Positions 1-7,427 are shown, counted from the first letter of the stretch. The stretch is DNA of 12,724 nucleotides from Verrucomicrobiota bacterium (GCA_023446865.1 JAEXPL010000144.1:1-12724); one strand, 5' to 3'. Program-made: numbers and translations. Notes: generated by a model not told the origin, from the letters alone.

Positions 1-543
1 GCGGTAGAGCTGGCTGAGCTGGTAGTGGGCCGACGGGTGCTCGGGCGCGACACGGACGACGGACTCGAAAAGCCGGATCGCGTCGGGAAACCGGCCGAGT
101 TCGCGTTGGGCGAGGCCCATCTGGAAATCGAGGGCGGGCTCGCCGGGATCGATGGCCCAGGATTGTTGGAAGGCGGCGGCGGCCGGCTCGGGCTGGTTCT
201 GGCGGAGGAGGGCGCAGCCGAGCAGGTAGTGGGCGGTGGCGTTGTTGCGGTCGAGCTCGAGCACCTGGCGGGCGATGGGCACGGCGTCGGCGGGGCGGTC
301 GGCGAGCAGCGCGGCGTTGGCGAGGTTGAGGCGGACGTCGATGCTTTCCGGCGACAGGCGGAGCGCCTGCTGGTAGAGGGTGGTGGCGCCGGCGGGGTCG
401 CCCTTCTCTAGCAGGCCGTTGCCGCGGGTCATGAGCTGGGCGAACTCGGCGGCGGAGGAGGAGGCACCGCGGGAGCGGAAGAGGAACACGGCCGCCGCGA
501 TCACCGCGACGATAACGCAGAGCCAGAGCAGGCGCTTGAGCAT
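1..543 (-). CDS. Membrane-anchored tetratricopeptide-repeat (TPR) protein, N-terminal part
   Basis: Reading the minus strand from the ATG at 543 gives an open frame of 181 codons to the window edge with no stop; the C-terminus lies outside. Residues 4-22 are one hydrophobic segment after MLKR, best read as an uncleaved signal anchor. From about residue 36 there are successive 34-residue TPR helical pairs (about 36-69, 70-103, 104-137, 138-171, then a partial one). The repeats show the usual A/Y/L positions and end in a proline at 65, 133 and 167. TPR arrays are protein-interaction scaffolds; the anchor would display them on one face of the inner membrane. The partner is unknown. It starts 50 bp beyond the YgjP-like gene, in the same direction, with no clear SD. 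The TPR call is firm; the function is not recognisable from this part. Confidence 0.85.
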   Translation of the reverse strand, partial: MLKRLLWLCVIVAVIAAAVFLFRSRGASSSAAEFAQLMTRGNGLLEKGDPAGATTLYQQALRLSPESIDVRLNLANAALLADRPADAVPIARQVLELDRNNATAHYLLGCALLRQNQPEPAAAAFQQSWAIDPGEPALDFQMGLAQRELGRFPDAIRLFESVVRVAPEHPSAHYQLSQLYR

Positions 544-555
544 CGTGTCTTGGTG

Positions 556-588
556 CTGAACGCCCCGCACCTTGGCAACAGCGTTCAG
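556..588 (-). terminator. Inverted repeat between the YgjP-like gene and the TPR gene (possible terminator)
   Basis: CTGAACGC at 556-563 is perfectly complementary to GCGTTCAG at 581-588, giving an 8-bp stem with a 17-nt loop. It fills most of the 50-bp gap between the two genes. No T-run follows on the minus strand, so a rho-independent terminator is not well supported. It could instead be an operator or a leader hairpin of the TPR gene. Confidence 0.35.
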
Positions 589-593
589 GACGA

Positions 594-1277
594 TCAGATC
601 TCCTCTTCGAGCACCTGACCGTGCTCTCTCAGCCAAGCCTGCGCCTTCTCCGCTGCCGGGGCGTTGGCCCGCACGATATTCCAGAATCGGGGCGTGTGAT
701 TCGCCTCCAGCAGGTGCGCCAGTTCGTGCACGATTACATAGTCGATCGCGAACATCGGCGCCTTGATCAACCGCCAGTTGAAGCTCACGCGATCCGCCGG
801 CGTGCAGGAGCCCCAGCGGTAGCGGTTGTCCACGATCGCCGCGCCTTGGCACATCACCCCGAGAGCGGCGGCGTGGCGCTGAACCCGCGGCAGGATGATC
901 TGCTTGGCCCGGGCCAGATACCACGCCTTCAGCACCTGGCGGCGCAGGCTCGCGCGATTCGCCGGGACCAAGAAACGTCGTTCGAACTCCACCTCCCGGC
1001 TTTCGGTCTCGCCGAGTTCGATGCGGTATTCGCGCCCGAGGTAGAGCGCCGATTCCCCGTTCACGACCTCCTTGCCGGGCGGATGGGGCCGCGGGCTGTA
1101 CTTCTGCTCGTGCCGCACCTTCCCGAGCAGCCAGGCGCGTTTGCTTTCGACCGCCGCACGAATCGTCTCGTCGCTCGCGCTCGCGGGCGCCTGCACGACG
1201 ATCGACCGGTCTCGCTCCACCGTGATGGTGAGCTTCTTCCGGCGGGCCGACCGCACCGTCTGATACTTCAGTTCCAT
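594..1277 (-). CDS. YgjP-like M48-type zinc metallopeptidase
   Basis: This 227-residue protein has the layout of the YgjP/DUF45 family: an N-terminal beta-rich part that begins with a run of basic residues, then a C-terminal gluzincin-like core. The family marker RWGSC is at residues 154-158. The zinc site HELAH is at 184-188 with the expected third ligand His194 a few residues on, followed by the FW of the family. The two histidines, the catalytic Glu185 and His194 are all intact, so an active zinc peptidase is likely; the substrate is unknown. The ATG at 1277 shares one base with the hsdR stop (TGATG) and has no SD of its own, so it should be translated by coupling after hsdR. YgjP-like genes are commonly seen at the end of Type I R-M operons; their role there is not settled. 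Confidence 0.92.
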   Translation of the reverse strand: MELKYQTVRSARRKKLTITVERDRSIVVQAPASASDETIRAAVESKRAWLLGKVRHEQKYSPRPHPPGKEVVNGESALYLGREYRIELGETESREVEFERRFLVPANRASLRRQVLKAWYLARAKQIILPRVQRHAAALGVMCQGAAIVDNRYRWGSCTPADRVSFNWRLIKAPMFAIDYVIVHELAHLLEANHTPRFWNIVRANAPAAEKAQAWLREHGQVLEEEI

Positions 1278-4200
1278 CAGGGGGCGTAGAGGATCGCGTC
1301 GTGGTGCTTCTCCGCGATCTCCATGAGGCGGCTGATGAGGTGTTTCCGCTTCTCCCTGACGCCGGGCAGCGCAGCGAACTCCTGCTGCAGAAGCGTGCGT
1401 TGCAGGCTCTCGACCAGTTTCTTTTGCGCAGGGATGCTGTCCCAGAAGCCCGTCAGGCCGAGCTCGCGCTCGATCTCGCCGAAGAGGTGCTGCGTGAGCG
1501 TGACGAGCAGTCCGATCAGATCCTCCCGTTTCGTGCCATAGGGAGCCTGCGTTTCCTCCACCACTCCCGTCGCGGCGGTTGGCTCCTCGCCGAGCAGCTC
1601 CTTCCGCAGCATCCGGAACAGCGGCATCTGCTTCTTCACATGCAGGCCGTAGGTGGGTTCGTTGCGCACGGCGAGGATTCGCTGCCGGAGTTTCTCCAGC
1701 TCCTCGGCGATCTTGCGCCAGTTGTCCGCGAAGTCTTCGAGGATCTTCGCCAACGCCTCCGCGAACGACGCCTGTAGCTCCGGATCGTCGCCGAGTTCGA
1801 CATCGATGTGATGGCGAATCGCGTGCTCGATCTCCGCAGCGCGGGTCTTGGTGCGGTGGCGCTTCTCGACCTCCTGGAGGAAACCCTCGTCGAGGATCGA
1901 GATCGGCGGCACCTTCACGTCGATGCCCCGCGATTCGAGATACGCGTCGGTGATCGTGCGCAGCTTCGGCGGGATGCCCTTCATGCTCAGCCGCCCGTCG
2001 CGCAGATGTTTCGCCGCCATCTCCTTGATGGCCGTCAGTGCCTGATAGTCGCCCTCGTGCTCGAGCGCCTCCTTCGCCGGATAGACGAGGTTCAGGTTGC
2101 GCGTGAACTTTCCGAAGAGCTCGAGGAACGCGAAGCGCAGGTCCTCGTCGTAGAACGCGTCGTAGAAGGCGTCGAAATCCGTGAGATCGGACAGCCCGTG
2201 TTCGCCCAGCAACGTCAGGATCGCGGCGTGGGCGGCGCGCAGCTCACGCAACTCGTCCTCGGGGAAACTGAGCCCGCCGAGCATCTCGCGCCGCTCGCGC
2301 TCGTCGTAGTTCTCCAGCGCCTTCTTGAGGTGGTGCCCCACGCCGACGTAGTCGACGACGAAGCCCTTTTCCTTCGCGGCACCGGCCACGCGGTTGACGC
2401 GGCAGATCGCCTGCAGGAGCCCGTGGGCGACGACGATCTTGTCGAGATACATGACCTGCTCGACCGGCGCGTCGAAACCGGTGAGCAGCATGTTGTTCAC
2501 GATCACGATCCCGACATCGCCGTTCACGCCCGCCTCCCGGTCCTCCTGGTCGAAGGGCAGCTTGAAGCTCCGGATCGCGGCCTTGTGTTTGGCCGGATCG
2601 GAGAACGCCTTGAGGTGGAGCTCGTCGTTGTGGTCGCCCGAGATGATCACGTCGCTGCGCAACCGCCGCAGCCGCGCGAGCTGCGGGTGCTTGGGCTGCG
2701 CCCGCTCCAGCTCGGCCAGCGCCGCGGCCACCGCCTGGTCGACGTGCGCCTTGTAGCGCACCGCCGCCTCGCGCGAGGTGGCGACGATCTGGGCCTTGTA
2801 GCCGTTGGGGAACACGTGCGCGAGGTAGTGCGCCACCATGTCCTTGGCCTTGGCCGCGATGGTCGGATCGGCCTCGAGATACGCCTTGCGCCCGCCGGCG
2901 CCCAGGATCTGCAGACGCTCGGGCAACGAGTAGTCGTGGAAGACGTCCTTGAATTTCCCGTCGAGGCCCGCCTTGTCGCCCACCTCGGCCTTGTGCGTGC
3001 GGCCCTCGTAGACGATCTCCAGCGTCACGCCGTCGTCGATGGCCTGGCGCATCGTGTACTTGTCGATGTAGTCGCCGAAGACGCGCTCGGTCTTGTCGAT
3101 CGGCGTACCGGTGTAGCCGATGCGCGAGGCGTGCGGGATCGCCTTGTCGAGGTTCGCCGCGAGCTGGGCGTACTGCGACCGGTGCGCCTCGTCGGTCATC
3201 ACCAGGATGTGCTCGCTCGGGTTCAGCTCGGGAAACGCCGCCGCGAGGTCCTCGTCGCGGAACTTCTGGATCATCGCCATCACCAGGTCCGACGCCCCGC
3301 TGCGCAGCAGGTCCTTGAGCGCCTTGATGCTGTCGGCGACCTTGACGGTGAAACCGGTGCCCTGGCTGGTCTCGGCCAACTGTTCCTCGAGCTGGGTGCG
3401 GTCGGTCACGAACACGACCTTCCACTTCGCCAGATCGGGGTGCAGGTACATTTCCCGCACCATGAACATCATGGTGAGCGATTTGCCCGAGCCCTGCGTG
3501 TGCCAGACGATGCCGCTGCGCTCGCGCGGGTTCCTGCCCTCGCGCAACCGCCGCACCGCCAGCTTCACGGCGCGGAACTGCTGGTAGCGGCCCACGACCT
3601 TGATCAGCTCCCCCTTGTCGCTGGTGCGGAAGAGCGTGAAGGTGCGCAGCAGGTCGAGCAGGTTGCGCCGGTCCATCATGCCGGCCACCAGTCGCTGCTG
3701 GTCGTTGGGGCTGCTCGTGCCGCGCTCCAGCTCGTCGAGCTTGTGCGGGTACGGATCGGACCAGCGGTAGAAATGCTTCTCCGTGCGGGTCGTGATCGTG
3801 CCGAACTTCGCCTCCTGCCGGCAGGTCGCCACCACGAACTGGTTGTAGCAGAACAGCAGCGCGCTGCCCTCGCCCTTCGCGCCGCGCTGCTCGCTGTAGC
3901 GCAGCAGCTGGTCGATCGCCTCGGGAATCGGCTCCTTCACCTTCGGCGACTTCGCCTCGATCACCACCACCGGCAGCCCGTTGAGGAAGAGCACGATGTC
4001 CGGGTAGATGTGGTGCTCGGTGCCGAGGATGCGGACCTTGAACTGGCACACCGCGATGAACCGGTTGTGCTTCAGCGCCTCGGGGCCGAAGTCGACGAAC
4101 CGCACCGTGGGGCTGCGCTCGCCGGTCGCGCGGTTCTCGGCCACGCTCGTCCCCTCGGTCAGGAGACGGAAGACGTGCCGGTTGTTCTGCACCAGGCTGC

Positions 4201-4468
4201 CGCCCGGGAAACTCGCGGTGAGCTGCTTGACGACCTCCTCCACCTGGTCGTCCTCCAGCCACGGCTGGATGACCTGCAACTGCGCTCGCAGCACCGGCAG
4301 CATCACCACCTCGGTGAAGTTCGTCCGCTCGGTGTCGCGCGGTTGCTGCGCGGTGTCGAGATCGCGGATCTCCCAGCCCAGCCCGGCCAACTGGTCGAGC
4401 AGCGGCTTCTCGACATGGTCGCGCTCGGCGAGGCGCAGCGCGCGGTCTTTCGGGGACGGGGTGCTCAT
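1277..4468 (-). CDS. hsdR: Type I restriction enzyme R subunit (nuclease and DNA translocase)
   Basis: This 1063-residue protein cuts DNA away from the recognition site after ATP-driven translocation, in complex with HsdM and HsdS. The N-terminal PD-(D/E)xK nuclease shows Asp157 in YPDIVLF and Glu171-Ala-Lys173. The superfamily 2 motor follows: a Q-like region QFRAVKLAV near 297, Walker A TQGSGKS at 324-330, Walker B DEAH at 426-429 and motif III TGTP at 453-456. The second RecA domain contains NNMLLTGFDAP and QAICRVNR. A helical C-terminal region for complex assembly ends the protein. The length is normal and all catalytic residues I checked are present, so it looks active. The ATG at 4468 overlaps the stop of the preceding 43-codon ORF (ATGA), and the bases just upstream hold no SD, so its translation probably relies on that ORF. 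It resembles the EcoR124-type HsdR branch. Confidence 0.97.
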   Translation of the reverse strand: MSTPSPKDRALRLAERDHVEKPLLDQLAGLGWEIRDLDTAQQPRDTERTNFTEVVMLPVLRAQLQVIQPWLEDDQVEEVVKQLTASFPGGSLVQNNRHVFRLLTEGTSVAENRATGERSPTVRFVDFGPEALKHNRFIAVCQFKVRILGTEHHIYPDIVLFLNGLPVVVIEAKSPKVKEPIPEAIDQLLRYSEQRGAKGEGSALLFCYNQFVVATCRQEAKFGTITTRTEKHFYRWSDPYPHKLDELERGTSSPNDQQRLVAGMMDRRNLLDLLRTFTLFRTSDKGELIKVVGRYQQFRAVKLAVRRLREGRNPRERSGIVWHTQGSGKSLTMMFMVREMYLHPDLAKWKVVFVTDRTQLEEQLAETSQGTGFTVKVADSIKALKDLLRSGASDLVMAMIQKFRDEDLAAAFPELNPSEHILVMTDEAHRSQYAQLAANLDKAIPHASRIGYTGTPIDKTERVFGDYIDKYTMRQAIDDGVTLEIVYEGRTHKAEVGDKAGLDGKFKDVFHDYSLPERLQILGAGGRKAYLEADPTIAAKAKDMVAHYLAHVFPNGYKAQIVATSREAAVRYKAHVDQAVAAALAELERAQPKHPQLARLRRLRSDVIISGDHNDELHLKAFSDPAKHKAAIRSFKLPFDQEDREAGVNGDVGIVIVNNMLLTGFDAPVEQVMYLDKIVVAHGLLQAICRVNRVAGAAKEKGFVVDYVGVGHHLKKALENYDERERREMLGGLSFPEDELRELRAAHAAILTLLGEHGLSDLTDFDAFYDAFYDEDLRFAFLELFGKFTRNLNLVYPAKEALEHEGDYQALTAIKEMAAKHLRDGRLSMKGIPPKLRTITDAYLESRGIDVKVPPISILDEGFLQEVEKRHRTKTRAAEIEHAIRHHIDVELGDDPELQASFAEALAKILEDFADNWRKIAEELEKLRQRILAVRNEPTYGLHVKKQMPLFRMLRKELLGEEPTAATGVVEETQAPYGTKREDLIGLLVTLTQHLFGEIERELGLTGFWDSIPAQKKLVESLQRTLLQQEFAALPGVREKRKHLISRLMEIAEKHHDAILYAP

Positions 4469-4596
4469 GGCGTGGAGGCGGAAACGGCAGTTGTTTCCGA
4501 AATGGAAACAGTTGCTTCCGGGGTGAGTGCGGCGGCGCCGACTTCCGGGGCGACTTCAGGAGAGGCCGCTCCGATGACTGAGGCGAGGTCGTTCAT
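4465..4596 (-). CDS. 43-residue mini-ORF coupled between the AlbA_2 gene and hsdR
   Basis: I do not recognise this product. It runs ATG at 4596 to TGA at 4465-4467 and encodes 43 residues, almost all Ala, Ser, Thr, Val, Pro and Glu, acidic and probably disordered. Its start overlaps the AlbA_2 gene stop as ATGA, and its stop overlaps the hsdR start as ATGA. A strong SD, GGAGGTGATC (complement at 4605-4614), lies upstream inside the last codons of the AlbA_2 gene, with GGAGG 13 nt from the ATG. Two exact couplings plus this SD suggest it is translated. It may work as a leader that delivers ribosomes to hsdR, whose own start has no SD, rather than as a protein. Its middle carries two near-identical imperfect repeats at 4480-4519. 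Chance occurrence remains possible. Confidence 0.55.
   Translation of the reverse strand: MNDLASVIGAASPEVAPEVGAAALTPEATVSISETTAVSASTP
4480..4519. repeat. Paired imperfect repeats with internal dyads inside the mini-ORF
   Basis: Plus-strand 4480-4498 (GGAAAC, 7 bases, GTTTCC) is itself an inverted repeat. It is followed at 4504-4519 by a near copy, GGAAAC-AGTT-GCTTCC. The two units share GGAAAC, CAGTTG and TTCC in the same order, so they look like a diverged tandem duplication. They encode the ATVS and TTAVS stretches of the mini-ORF. Either unit could form a small hairpin in the mRNA just upstream of hsdR. Confidence 0.6.
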
Positions 4597-5969
4597 GGCC
4601 GGTAGATCACCTCCCAGTGGCCGCCCTTGGCGGGGCCGATCCGGCGAACAAGGCCTTCGGTTTTGAGCCTGGCCATCTGCCACTCGATACCTTTGCGGCT
4701 GATGCCGATCGACTCCGCCATCTCCTCGGTGGAGATCGTCGAATCCTGCGCGATGAGCTCCATGATCATCGCCCTAGTTTTCGCCCTAGTTTTCGCCCTA
4801 GTTTTCGCCGGACCTGCCGGTGGCTCTTCGGTCGCACCAGGCGAGGCCACGAGGGCGAGGTAGCTTTTCGCGAAGGGGAACTCCAGCCGCAGCGCGCCGG
4901 CCTCGAAATCGATTTTCGGCCTGGGCGCCTGCTCCGCCCGGCACGCGTCGAAGATCCGCCGGATGCCGCGGCCCCAGGTCTCGATCTCGCCGCACCGGAA
5001 GAAGGCGTTGGCCACATCGGGATTGAAGGGCGCCGAGGGGTGGTCGGCTCGGAGCGTATCCTCCGTCCAGCCCTCGGGCAGCACCGCCGGATTCCAGAGA
5101 ACCAACCGCTCCGCATACACGCGGATCTGCACCGGCGCGGGCGTGGCGTAATCGCGATGCACGAGCGCATTCAACACCGCTTCGCGCAACGCCGCCGCCG
5201 GCACCGGGAAACGCTCGATCCGCTGCAATCCCTCGTAGCGGATCGCCGCCTTCAGGTATTTCGTCCGCAACAGGTCCACCGTCCGCGCCACTTGGGAGAA
5301 CAGGTCGCCCTGCACCAGATCGTGGTAGGCCAGATCGGACTCCGAGCGGAAGAAACCGATCTTCACATACGCTCCGGTGGCGAAGCGCTCCGGGTCCTCG
5401 TGGAAGAGCAGCAACGCCGCCCGCTTCAGATACGCCCCGTCCGTGAGTTTGAGTTTCTCGATCAACGCCGCGTCCGGCGTGCGCAGATCCGCCGGGTCCA
5501 GCCGTCCGCTCTCTGTCGCCAGCGCACGGAAACGCCGCAGGGCCGCGGCGGACAGATCGGCCACGCCCACGCCCGGCACCGGCACGCCATCCCACGTGCG
5601 CCCCTGCCGCCGCAGGAGGAAACGATCGAGCGCGGCACCCTTGAGTTCCTGCAGCGTGCTGCCGCTGCGCAGGTAGTAGTGACCGCGGTAGCTGATCGGA
5701 TGCGGGTAGGCGTCGACGACGATCTCAAGGAATTCCGTGCCGGCGGCGCGGTGCAGATTCACCGCCACGAGGATGCCGAGCACGTCGCGGATCTTGTTCG
5801 GCAGGTCTTCCAGGAGTTTGGCGGCATCGGGCACGCCCACGACCGCGCCGGCGTCGTTGCGTCCGATCTCCAGCCGTCCGCCCTGGGCGTTGGCGAAACC
5901 GCACACCCAGCGCAGATGCTCGTCGCGCCACGACTCCTTCCATTCGGTGTGCTGGGACTCGCTGGACAT
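4593..5969 (-). CDS. AlbA_2 (Schlafen-type) / HATPase_c_4 regulator with C-terminal winged helix
   Basis: The 458-residue protein has three parts. Residues 5-115 are an AlbA_2 domain with the typical TEWKES start, GFANAQGG and a YYLRSGSTL segment. Residues about 120-375 end in a divergent GHKL-type ATP-binding fold (HATPase_c_4) with REAVLNALVHRDY at 262-274 and a GRGI glycine motif at 333-336. Residues 401-458 are a winged helix-turn-helix (STEEMAESIGISRKGIEWQM). The family is often labelled transcriptional regulator or RecG-like; many members sit inside Type I R-M loci. DNA binding and ATP binding are likely; the output is unknown. The linker before the winged helix is three KTRA units (389-400) from a 12-bp tandem repeat. 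It lies about 180 bp after hsdS and overlaps the mini-ORF by ATGA. Upstream of its ATG I see no SD. Control of restriction or a separate defence role are both possible. Confidence 0.9.
   Translation of the reverse strand: MSSESQHTEWKESWRDEHLRWVCGFANAQGGRLEIGRNDAGAVVGVPDAAKLLEDLPNKIRDVLGILVAVNLHRAAGTEFLEIVVDAYPHPISYRGHYYLRSGSTLQELKGAALDRFLLRRQGRTWDGVPVPGVGVADLSAAALRRFRALATESGRLDPADLRTPDAALIEKLKLTDGAYLKRAALLLFHEDPERFATGAYVKIGFFRSESDLAYHDLVQGDLFSQVARTVDLLRTKYLKAAIRYEGLQRIERFPVPAAALREAVLNALVHRDYATPAPVQIRVYAERLVLWNPAVLPEGWTEDTLRADHPSAPFNPDVANAFFRCGEIETWGRGIRRIFDACRAEQAPRPKIDFEAGALRLEFPFAKSYLALVASPGATEEPPAGPAKTRAKTRAKTRAMIMELIAQDSTISTEEMAESIGISRKGIEWQMARLKTEGLVRRIGPAKGGHWEVIYRP
4605..4614 (-). promoter_or_regulatory. 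Extended Shine-Dalgarno inside the AlbA_2 gene 3' end
   Basis: On the minus strand the last codons of the AlbA_2 gene read GGAGGTGATC, a 10-base match to the complement of the 16S rRNA 3' tail. It is the strongest ribosome binding site I see in the window and precedes the mini-ORF ATG at 4596 (8 nt after the extended match, 13 nt after GGAGG). It could also restart ribosomes for the whole mini-ORF/hsdR pair. It codes for the conserved-looking W-E-V-I segment, so coincidence with coding need cannot be ruled out. Confidence 0.5.
4770..4809. repeat. 12-bp tandem repeat, three copies plus partial, in the regulator linker
   Basis: The plus strand shows CGCCCTAGTTTT at 4770-4781, 4782-4793 and 4794-4805, with CGCC starting a fourth copy. 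The three copies are identical. The unit is a multiple of three, so copy changes would lengthen or shorten the KTRA linker by four residues without breaking the frame. Its low GC contrasts with the gene around it. Confidence 0.95.
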
Positions 5970-6149
5970 GGCGTTGTTCGATGGCCGCCGGAATCAGGTC
6001 GAGGCGCCGCCCACTCCCTCCGCCTTGATCGAGCGCAAGCCTTCCCGGGAGAGACGCGAGAGATGCTTCATGGGATCGAGGGGAGGGACTGGTTGCCGGG
6101 GGGAAGTGGGTACGGGCGCAGCGCGGGCGGGGAACGATGTAGGGCCGGC

Positions 6150-7427
6150 TCAGGCCGGAAGCAATACCGTGACCCGCCGCCGGCCGGTCAGCAGGTCCTG
6201 CATCAGCGCCGTCTTCAGGGAGCGGAGCTTGAGTGCCTCGCGACAGCAGCGGCCAAGTTCGGCTTCCTGCGCCGATAGACGCGCGGCGATCTCCTTTTGC
6301 TCGTCGCTGCCCGGCAGGCCGAACGCTATCCGCCTCACGTCGCCGATATTGATGCCCTTAACCGCCTGCCCCACGGTATGAAGCTCAACCTGATCCTGAA
6401 CGAGCTTGGACTGGAGCAAGAAGAAGAAGAACTCTGCCGAGAACGCAGGGTCGATCCTAAGCCTCGCCGTGTCCTGCGTTATGTTTGCCCCGTCAAGGGA
6501 TGCAGGAACAGGTGCAATCCGGCCGGTGGTACCGCGGATCGTAATCAGCAGGTCTCCTGCACGAAGACGTGACCGTTTGTATTGCCCGTCGATCTTCGGA
6601 TCGGTGAGCAACAGGTTGTCCTGAAGAATCGTGCCGCCCACGATATCACGGACTTTTACTACTGGTACGCCGCCATCGAAACCGGTTCCGGGCATCAGGA
6701 TGCCATAGCAAATCGGCGCGTTGCGCTCCACGCAGTGGTCGAGAGTACGCACCTCCCAATCAACCGGGATGCGGCCGAGGGGGGAGTCTTTGAAGGCGTG
6801 GGTGGACTCGGCACGGAGCTGGCCGTGCGCGTCGATGCCGCGGGTGAGCAGGTCCTGCATCAGCCCCGCCTTGAGCCGCTGCTGCTTCGCCACCAACGCC
6901 TCCGTCTCCTCGATCGCCCGATCCACCGCCCCCAACACCTCCGCGATCTTCGCCTGCTCGGGCTGGGGGAAGGCCGGAATTCGGAACTGATCGAAGAAAC
7001 CCGATGGCACTCGCTGCTGCCCGGCTGAACCGGTCATGGAGTTCTTGGCCTGTTTCCGCAGTGCGGCATGGAGCGACCACTGGTGGATGTAACCAGAGTC
7101 CGATTCCGGCTTCGCCCGCAGCACATGGAACTCAGTGGAGCCGAACCCGACGCCGTTAACCAAGCCGCGAGCCAGGCATCCTTTCCCGTTCTCCATGCAC
7201 GGCGTGATCTTCGCCATGAGCACGTCGCCCTCGGCAAAGTTCGTGAATCCGTTCCGAACTTCCACGAAACGCCGAGTCTGGCGACCAACCCACCGGCCGC
7301 TCTCCGTAACGTCTCCCATCGGGATGAAGGAGACCTCCGAGTCCAGCGACAGCTTCAATGCCCCGCGCGGCGGATTCACCTCCGCAAGCGCGGAGAACGG
7401 CACATGCGTAAAGCCGTCGGTACTCAT
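6150..7427 (-). CDS. hsdS: Type I R-M specificity subunit S
   Basis: This 425-residue protein chooses the DNA target for both methylation and restriction. It has the classic two half-sites. The first target recognition domain (TRD) covers about 8-153, with AKITPCMENGKG and FGSTEFHVLRAK, and leads into a helical conserved region at about 154-198. The second TRD covers about 220-372, with GDLLITIRGTTG, and leads into a second helical region at about 373-418. Both helical regions end in nearly the same words (LKAGLMQDLLTRG at 187 on, LKTALMQDLLTGR at 404 on), which marks the internal duplication. Length and order are normal, with no frameshift. The ATG at 7427 overlaps the hsdM stop (ATGA), giving linked M and S synthesis. 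The actual recognition sequence cannot be read from here. Confidence 0.96.
   Translation of the reverse strand: MSTDGFTHVPFSALAEVNPPRGALKLSLDSEVSFIPMGDVTESGRWVGRQTRRFVEVRNGFTNFAEGDVLMAKITPCMENGKGCLARGLVNGVGFGSTEFHVLRAKPESDSGYIHQWSLHAALRKQAKNSMTGSAGQQRVPSGFFDQFRIPAFPQPEQAKIAEVLGAVDRAIEETEALVAKQQRLKAGLMQDLLTRGIDAHGQLRAESTHAFKDSPLGRIPVDWEVRTLDHCVERNAPICYGILMPGTGFDGGVPVVKVRDIVGGTILQDNLLLTDPKIDGQYKRSRLRAGDLLITIRGTTGRIAPVPASLDGANITQDTARLRIDPAFSAEFFFFLLQSKLVQDQVELHTVGQAVKGINIGDVRRIAFGLPGSDEQKEIAARLSAQEAELGRCCREALKLRSLKTALMQDLLTGRRRVTVLLPA
6191..6206. repeat. Direct repeat copy A within hsdS (second conserved region)
   Basis: GCAGGTCCTGCATCAG occurs identically at 6191-6206 and 6848-6863, 657 bp (219 codons) apart and in the same reading frame. 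It encodes the LMQDLL end of each helical conserved region. Such repeats are usual in hsdS and let target recognition domains be exchanged by homologous recombination. Confidence 0.9.
6848..6863. repeat. Direct repeat copy B within hsdS (first conserved region)
   Basis: This is the identical partner of the 16-bp copy at 6191-6206. It lies at the end of the first helical conserved region, so recombination between the copies would delete or swap the second target recognition domain as a unit. Confidence 0.9.

Noticed and set aside
1808..4666. A 952-codon open frame on the plus strand opposite hsdR
   Set aside because: It is the mirror of a high-GC gene with GC-rich third positions. Its product is a low-complexity mix of Val, Leu, Arg, His, Glu and Asp with no domain, while the opposite strand encodes complete HsdR motifs.
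5994..6071. A 25-codon minus-strand ORF between hsdS and the AlbA_2 gene (starts MKHLSRLS)
   Set aside because: There is no SD, no overlap with either neighbour and no recognisable sequence; one such short frame is expected by chance in this GC-rich gap.
4617..6278. A 553-codon plus-strand frame opposite the AlbA_2 gene
   Set aside because: It is an Arg/His/Gln-rich shadow; the KTRA repeat and all recognisable domains are on the minus strand.
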